Of a stretch of DNA of 64,000 nucleotides, positions 57,851-64,000 are shown piece by piece. This stretch comes from Cinnamomum chago (Eukaryota > Streptophyta > Magnoliopsida > Laurales > Lauraceae): positions 72,887,001-72,951,000 of the forward strand of contig CP142459.1 in assembly GCA_038049695.1 (NCBI GenBank), given 5' to 3'. Both the position numbers and the translations under genes were made by a program. The notes under the pieces are model-generated. The model searched no databases. It worked only from the letters and a program-made list of their open reading frames with translations, and was not told where the DNA came from. The stretch's first letter is position 1. The number at the start of each line of letters is the position of its first letter.

Positions 57851-59730
57851 AGAACCTAAAGGCCCAAGTTTTAGCAGACTTTATTGTGGAGTTTGTTTCT
57901 CCTAGTTCGGCACCGAGCCAACTTGACACCGAACTGGGGGGCCAGAAGGATAAGGATGAAGTTACTGAGACAAAAGAAGATCGATCTTGGAAGCAGTTTC
58001 TTGGTTCATCATGGAATGTCTTCGTCGATAGATCCTCAACTTTCAAAAAGGTTGGTGCCGGCACAGTCCTCCAATCCGCAGAGGGCCTAGTCATCGAACA
58101 AGCCTTAACACTTGGCTTCAAGGCGTCCAATAATGAAGCTGAGTATGAAGCATTGGTTGCAGGGCTCAACAGCGCTAAAACCCTGGGGGCACGACAGTTG
58201 GTGGTCTTCAGCGACTCCCAATTGGTGAAGAGCCAGTTGAGTGGAGACTACCAAGCTCAGGACGAGAAGATGGCGGCTTACCTAACTCATGCAAAACAAC
58301 TCCTTTCTCAGTTCGAGAGAGTTGAAGTCAAACAGGTCGATGGAGATTCTAATTCTCATGCCGATGCTCTTGCTAATCTGGCCTCTACTGTTGAGGTTGG
58401 GAGAAAAAGAATTGTCAAGGTGGAAACATTGGAAAGACCAAGTATAGAGCTTCAACCACCTCGACAGGTTTTGTGTGTTGATCTCGGTCCGAGCTGGATG
58501 GATCCAATCATCTCCTATCTTAGGGATGATCAACTTCTTGAAGACAATAATGAGGCTCATAAAATCAGACTGAAAGCAGCCCGGTTTTGGTTGTCTCCGG
58601 ATGATAAACTTTACAGGAAGTCCTATACCGGCCCTTACCTCCAGTGTGTTCACCCGAGCAAAGTTGAAGACTTCCTTTATGAAATTCACGAAGGAATGTG
58701 CGGAAGCCACATTGGAGGTCAGCCACTGAAGTACCGAGTGATTAACCAAGGCTATTGGTGGCCTTACATGCAGAAGGACGCTCAACTATATGCTAGGAAA
58801 TGTGAGAAGTGTCAAAAGTTCTCACACTCTATCCATCAGCCAGCACAAGATCTGAGCCCACTTTCCAGTCCATGGCCCTTCGCTCGGTGGGGCTTGGACA
58901 TTGTGGGGCTGTTTCACCGAGCTCCAGGGAACAAGAGGTGGCTAATAGTAGCCACTGATTATTTCACCAAGTGGATAGAAGCTGAATCGTTGTCCTCCAT
59001 CACTGAACAGGACTAAAAAAACTTTATGTGGAAGAACATCATCACAAGGTTTGGAGTCCCACGAGCTTTAGTCTCGGACAACAGAACTCAGTTCGACTTC
59101 AACTTCTTCCGAAACTTCTGCCAGGAGCTCGACATCAAAAATTACTATTCCATTTCGGCTTACCCACAAAGCAATGGTCAAGCTGAAATTTCGAGCAAGG
59201 TGGTGCTCGATGGGCTCAAGAAGAGGCTTGACCGAGCTAAGTGGAGATGGACGGAAGAACTACCAAGTGTCCTATGTGCGTACAGAACCACTCTAAGACG
59301 CTCCACTTTGGCAACTCCCTTCTCCTTGGCCTATGGGATGGAGGCCATCATCTCTCTTGAGATCGATCTCCCAACCCTAAGGTCTGAGCTCTTTGATTAG
59401 GACCAAAACGAAGTGAATGTGGTCCGAGAACTAAACCTAGCCGAGGAGCGAAGGAATGCAGCAGCTGTCCACCTAGGTGCCTACCATCAACAATTGGCTA
59501 GGGGGTACAACCGAAAAGTCAGGGAGAGGAAGTTTTCAGTTGGAGAGTTGGTATTAAAGAAGACAATTCCCAGAGATAAGAACCCCAATAAGGGCAAACT
59601 GGCACCAAACTGGCACGGCCCATTCAAGGTGATCTAGGTTTCCGGACAATCAGCATATAGGCTTACGGACATGGATGGTAAAGAGTTACCATGACCATGG
59701 AATGCGATGCACCTCAAGAAGTATTATTTT
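57851..59730 (+). pseudogene. Second RNase H and integrase
   Basis: The longest open piece (to 59016) begins with an RNase H of the second type found in Tat elements: WNVFVDRSS, NNEAEYEAL, FSDSQL, SHADAL provide the D-E-D-D set. The integrase follows: H-H-C-C zinc region (IHEGMCGSH...CEKCQKF), then catalytic Asp in WGLDIVG. After a TAA at 59014-59016 come the second Asp (VSDNRTQFD) and Glu (NGQAEISSK), so the DDE triad survives across one stop. TAG codons at 59398 and 59635 separate the C-terminal part, which ends near 59730. Confidence 0.9.
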
Positions 59731-60369
59731 TAATTGTACCCGATCTTTGAAATCAATAAAAGTAATTCTTTTGGAAGAATCGCTCTCTGTTGCTTTCAAT
59801 TCTCGCCAAGTTGGAGAACTCGACAATTACCTGCCTAACTGCTACAGAACATTAGAGAAACAGGGAAAAGCCTTAAATAGTTAAGGCACAGACGAAACAC
59901 CAAGTTAGAGAACTCAGTGGGTACCTCGGTGTTTAGAATTGAAATGTGTTTGGTTACGGAACCAAGTTTAAAGAATTCTATCACCGAGGTAAAAATTGCA
60001 ACGCCTTGTATTCCTTAGAGTTAAAGAACTTAAACCAGTTTGTTCTTGTTAAGTTCGGTTAATAAACTAAGCTTAGCAGTATGGAAACATTCGGTATTTG
60101 AATACAAGTCTGTTTTCTTAAGTTAAGGAACTTAAGATGAAATACAAGGGATCTCGGTTATTGAACCGAAGTCACTTACTTAGCAAATTTACCTCCCAAA
60201 CGTGTAGAGAGCTCGATTAAGGAACTAAGAGATCAAACACATGTAACATTTGGAGGCAAGTGTGAGAAGAGACAAAGTGCAATTGTATTTATTTATAGAA
60301 TGGAAATATAGAAGTACATTGTTACATTGAAACCAAATAGAAAAGAAAAAGAAACAACGAAGAGGGCCT

Positions 60370-60945
60370 TCAAGCAGTAGCCTCGGACGAAGCGCCGGCC
60401 TTGGTAGTAGCATCAGCAGTAACATCCGCGGTTGGAGTGGCATCAGTCAAAGCAGCTTCGGCGGGGGTAGAACTTGATCCCGGCTCCGAACTCGAGTACT
60501 TGGGAGGGTTCTTGAAAGCAAGATGGTCCTCTGAGACTCCAGCTTCTTTGAGTGTGGCCAGCCACCAGAGCTCCCACACTTGGTCCCTCACAGCGAGGAC
60601 CTGAGCCGTGTAAAGTGTTGTCGCCTCTGCCACCCCTTCGTTGAAGGCAACTTCGGTCTCGGCCTGGAGCTTGGTTTCAAATTCATCTTTCTGTTTCTCC
60701 CGGGAGGCTTCAAGCTCGACCGCCCGCTTCTTCTGAATCTCCGCCTCGGCCTCCAGTCTACGGTTCTCGGCCATTGCCGAGTCAAGTTTGGTCTTGAGGC
60801 CATCAATTCTTTCCTCTTGCCCCTTCAGCCTCTAATTACTCGCTTCCAGGGCTGTTTGGAGGTCCTTCTTCTCTGCCTCCAACCTCGAGACCTTGGATTA
60901 GTTCTGTTGATGCCTCTTCAGGGCGACCTGGCACTTTTGCACCAC
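60370..60945 (-). pseudogene. 3' exon of the retrotransposon's antisense gene (coiled coil)
   Basis: On the minus strand, after a good acceptor (TTTCTACAG at 60946-60954), the text VVQKCQVALKRHQQN leads into a heptad-like Glu/Lys/Leu-rich coiled coil (SRLEAEKKDLQTALEAS, ENRRLEAEAEIQKKRAVELE), then an Ala/Thr/Ser-rich tail to a stop at 60370. Two in-frame stops lie near 60890 and 60835. Antisense genes between integrase and 3' LTR are known from Tat elements; their role is unknown. Confidence 0.7.
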
Positions 60946-61843
60946 CTGTAGAAAAAATAGACATGAGAAGGCAATATCCGAAATAAAACACTTGGTAAAG
61001 TTTGTAGAATACTTATCGAGATTGCTGACTGCATCATAGACATCGTCAGCGTCACCTCGTCGAGCCCCCTGAGCCTTGCCATGTCTCGTGGCAAGGCATA
61101 GGCTTCATCGAGCACGGCAATAACGAAAGGATCGCCGGCGATACGGTCCTCTACCATCATTGGCCTTCTGGGCTTGACCTGGAAGCTCGGATTCCAGAAA
61201 GTCGACCTGGCAGGATGGGGTGCCAAAACTGCGCTAGGACCCTCCTCGACGGGAGCTTCGGTCTAGGCCTCTTTTCTCTGGCAGCCTCCTCTCTTACGAT
61301 TTTGGCAGGACGCTGCCGAACTCCAAAACCAGGAGCAGGAGCAACAGTAGTAGTGGATGCGGGGGTACGAGTGGTTCTATCTCCCAATGCTAGAGCCCCC
61401 AAGTCCTTGACCACCATGAGAGGTCTTCGCTGCGACATATCTTCTTCCTCCGAACTAGATGAAGAACTGGAGGAGGACACAACTTGTCTTGAACTTCTTG
61501 ACCTCGAGGTCTCAGCTCCTATAGCGACGGTCGTGATTTCGGCGGACCCGGTGGCAGACCTAGAAGCGGCAGCATCGGCACCAGAAGTAATCCGATGCTC
61601 AACGTCGGTTGGGGCTTCTACGGGCTCTCCCCTTTCCTATTCAACGTGAGCTTGGCGCTCTCCCCGAGGTTGACCAGTCTTCCTCTCGATGACTAAGTGG
61701 TACCTCGGTTTGTAGTTCAAGAGCGCCCAGGTGACTCGGTGTTTGTGGTCACGGTAGCTGTACACTGCCCGAAACCAGCTGTCGTTTCTTACCAGTCGAC
61801 TCGGCGGGCTTCTTTCCTTCTTTGCTGGACGTCTGCGCAATAA
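60946..61843 (-). pseudogene. Middle part of the antisense gene
   Basis: Minus-strand open pieces at 61226-61010, 61480-61157 (Ser/Glu-rich start) and 61843-61637 (RNDSWFRAVYSYRDHKHRV, LLNYKPRYHLVIERKTG) lie in order with the flanking antisense exons. Exon limits could not be fixed with certainty, and some frames do not meet. Confidence 0.5.
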
Positions 61844-61977
61844 GGGTGATTCTATATGCACCCCCTTTATGTGCTGTACACACCCACATCCCTTTATATG
61901 AACAATGAAAATCATTGTTCATATAAAGGGGATGTGGGGGTGCACATCATTATGGGAGGGTGCATATAGGATCACCC
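61844..61977. repeat. 134-bp near-palindromic MITE with 9-bp duplications
   Basis: Starts GGGTGATTCTATATGCACCC and ends GGGTGCATATAGGATCACCC; the two halves are mirror images almost to the centre (CATTGTTCATATAAAGGGGA against TCCCTTTATATGAACAATG). Flanks are GCGCAATAA (61835-61843) and GCACAACAA (61978-61986), a 9-bp duplication with two transitions, the size typical of Mutator-type insertions. It interrupts the antisense gene of the retrotransposon, just beside a predicted splice acceptor. Confidence 0.85.
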
Positions 61978-62620
61978 GCACAACAAATAGAAAATTTGTC
62001 AAACACCTCGGCAGAAAAGTAAAATACAAGGAAAGAATAAAGGCTGGGAGATCGGTGGTTACTCGATGGGCTCCCGAAGTTACGGGGAATCTTTTCACTC
62101 CTTGCCACTTCGGGCACGGTTCCTGCATACTCCAAGTTGCCCGACACGAATAGGCGGTCATCGCCGGCGTATCTGTTGGAGTCTTCTAGATCATTGATGA
62201 TCCACTCCCAGATCGCCTTAACTCAAAGATAATATGTATTGTCACCCCCGGACTTACAGAGGTCATAAACCTCCTCAATATCATGGACGCCGAGGTCAAT
62301 ACTAAGAATCCTATTGAGCTCGGCTATACCCATGATGATCTTGAAGCTGTTCGGCATCAACTGACAGGAGCAGAGACGCCATTTCCTAAGACAACTTTTA
62401 AGAAGGGGGTGAAGGGGGAATCGAACTCCACCTTCTACTATGGTGACTAAATAGAATGACATCCAGCCATTAGTAAAAGAATAGCCATCGAAGGCGTTTT
62501 CCGAGTCAATCAACCTGATGAGGACATCATCAGGGATCCCGTAGTCGGCCCTAAATCTAGCTACGACCTCTGGGGTTTCTAATATCAGCCTATAAATACC
62601 ATTGTCAAACCTTGAGTTCG
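61978..62620 (-). pseudogene. 5' part of the retrotransposon's antisense gene
   Basis: One minus-strand frame runs from about 62620 through IPDDVLIRLIDSENAFDG, LVTIVEGGVRFPLHPLL, CSCQLMPNSFKIIMGIAELN and GVHDIEEVYDLCKSGG, then a single TGA (62222-62224 region, after NTYYL) and on through WIINDLEDSNRYAGDDRLF and VPEVARSEKIPRNFGSPSS. The same sequence type occurs widely in plant genomes as part of transposon proteins. A donor GTATTTTAC near 62027 could end the exon. Only one stop interrupts about 190 codons, so it decayed less than gag-pol. Confidence 0.75.
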
Positions 62621-63069
62621 AAGGAACTGAAGAAACAGAGAACGAGACTCAAAAAGGGGGAAAAAAGGTCAGGGAACCCTAGAAAGAACCAGAAAGCGGA
62701 AATAAACAAGACAGGAAGGGAGGACTTAGAAGACGGGGCTCAAAGGACACTGAGCTCGAATGCAAGAAATCGACCTCGGCAAACCCTCTCTCTTCAGCAA
62801 AGCCCTCTCTCTTCTTTGCTCAAGGCGAAAGTGAAATATGAGAAGATAGACACCTCTATATATAATGGACAAAAGAGGCGTCATTTCAAATTTCAAGGAC
62901 GCACGTCGTTTTGAGCACTGTGCACGTCTTTTCGAAACGATTGGACAACCAACCAGGCGGTGACACGTGGTGTCGCCGGTACATCTTCTACATTGATAAA
63001 GACGCTTCATTAATTATCTCGGGCAGATGAAGTGACATCATGATAGGGATCAGATGTCATCAACCAACA

Positions 63070-63772
63070 GTAGACATGTCTTTGTCTCGATTTTATTCAT
63101 CTCGGCAATAGTGCCAGAATGCCTCCGTGTTAAGGTCATGCTTGACCTCGGTACCATCTTCAGTTCGGTCAACCGAGACGAGCACTGACAATTGTACCTT
63201 TATAGAGACTCGACCACGTTACAAAACGTGCTGAGAAACAAGGACATGCATCGAATGGAGATAAGAGGTTATCCTTGCCCGGTGGTTACGTCCATAATCC
63301 CTAAAAGAGCGGGATCCATAACTTTTGTGAAGTCATGGTAAGGTCTGATGGGACCCTACCATTAAGAGATCAGGGTAAAGTCCAATGGGACCCCACCAAT
63401 ATTAAGGATGCAGGGTAAGACCCGATGAAACTCTACCATTAAGAGCTCAGGGTAAGGTCTGATGGGACCCTACCATTAATGCACCAGGACAAGAGTCATA
63501 GGATTTCCGCCTTATATATATATATATTTATTTAAAGAGCTAATCCTGAGGAGGCATGCATACAGACACCCAAAACTCTTCTTCTCTCCCTTACCTTTTG
63601 TTGAGTTACAAAACTAACTTTGGCATCAGAGTGTCTTGCGCCGAGAGCGGTCAGGGCCTCTGACCTCTATTCTCTTATTCCCTTTTAGATTTCAAGCATT
63701 CAATCTTTCTCAAGAAACTCTATAGAGATCTTATTCCATTCAAACAAGTCCGTAACTATTTAGACTCACACA
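63070..63772 (+). repeat. 3' LTR, lacking its first ~70 bases
   Basis: Aligns with the 5' LTR from GTAGACATGTCTTTG onward and ends ACTCACACA. The initial TGTCTGGGATGTTTTC segment present in the 5' LTR and the solo LTR is not recognisable at 63040-63070. Four 37-bp tandem units are present at about 63346-63482, the second with a small insertion. Confidence 0.88.
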
Positions 63773-63989
63773 ATTTTAATTAAAAAAAAATTCATCTTTT
63801 AAAATAAAAAAAAGTAAAAAAAAAACTAATTTCCCTATCAAAAAATACAAAAGCTCAACTTTTTTATAAAAAAAGTCAAAAATATTCCATATCAAACAAC
63901 TAAAAACAAAATACATTTATAACCCCATTATATTTTATTCTCTCGCTTTACTACACTTTATTTTACATGTAAAATTACCAAACGGGCCC
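63773..63989. repeat. Right half of the Tourist-like MITE split by the retrotransposon
   Basis: Matches 41580-41759 (shared: AAAAAGTCAAAAA, CAAACAACTAAAAACAAAA, TATATTTTATTCTCTC) and ends ACCAAACGGGCCC followed by TAA (63990-63992). Its first five bases ATTTT are the right copy of the retrotransposon target duplication. Confidence 0.8.
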
Positions 63990-64000
63990 TAAAGTCGTAG

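Larger units (their letters stand above)
53328..63772 (+). mobile_element. Ty3/gypsy LTR retrotransposon, Tat-like, degenerate (10.4 kb)
   Basis: LTRs at 53328-54074 and about 63070-63772 bound a gag-pol region and a 3' region with an antisense gene. ATTTT is duplicated at 53323-53327 and 63773-63777. Domain order gag, protease, reverse transcriptase, RNase H, second RNase H, integrase places it in Ty3/gypsy; the extra RNase H and a minus-strand gene between integrase and 3' LTR are features of the Tat lineage. The main frame is cut by many stops and shifts, and the LTRs differ at many sites, so the insertion is old and not autonomous. Confidence 0.95.

Overview
This is nuclear DNA of a flowering plant, probably a non-grass. 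Evidence for a plant: genes split by GT-AG introns, a Dof zinc-finger protein of the cycling-DOF type, a pentatricopeptide (PPR) fragment, PSY-like sulfopeptide precursors, plant retrotransposon lineages and a low gene density among AT-rich spacers. Species cannot be read from the sequence.

Five host genes can be modelled with reading-frame-consistent splice sites or a clear single exon. (1) 1304-1814 (-) is a 96-residue secreted-peptide precursor with a DYPGSGANNRHTP core. (2) 22208-25166 (+) is a 505-residue CDF/Dof transcription factor. (3) 33197-33694 (+) is a 91-residue precursor with a DYSDPGANTNP core and the same two intron phases as gene 1. (4) 46894-50238 (-) is a four-exon HNH-endonuclease-domain protein. 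(5) 52441-53061 (+) is an intronless EF-hand calcium-binding protein with a hydrophobic N-terminus. A terminal coding exon at 34961-35164 (-) belongs to a further gene I do not recognise.

Most of the rest is mobile DNA. 3168-3892 is a reverse-oriented solo LTR of the same family as the 10.4-kb retrotransposon at 53328-63772. About 8.6-17.6 kb is a degenerate large inverted-repeat region, interpreted as a Mutator-like element: its arms are built of ~150-bp units carrying a TAACGATATCGTTA-type palindrome, and it encloses a mudrA/PB1-like broken gene and a 74-bp minisatellite rich in GGTTCGAACC. 20613-21613 and 51016-51812 are two copies of one hAT-type element with perfect 8-bp target duplications and different numbers of an internal 145-bp repeat. 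29118-30205 is a Pack-MULE-like element with ~200-bp terminal inverted repeats and an 11-bp target duplication, carrying a piece of a PPR gene. Smaller items are Tourist-like and other MITEs, two RTE-type LINE pieces, an L1-type RNase H piece inside an intron of the HNH gene, and two SINE-like stretches.

The right-hand end is a stack of nested insertions. A Tourist-like MITE lies just downstream of the EF-hand gene. The Ty3/gypsy element (Tat-like: dual RNase H, antisense gene between integrase and 3' LTR) is inserted inside it with ATTTT duplications. The antisense gene has itself been hit by a 134-bp near-palindromic MITE with 9-bp duplications. The retrotransposon's main frame is broken by stops and frameshifts, so it is not autonomous. 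The least ordinary observations are the pair of PSY-like genes sharing one exon architecture, the Pack-MULE with a captured PPR fragment, and the palindrome-rich inverted-repeat region.
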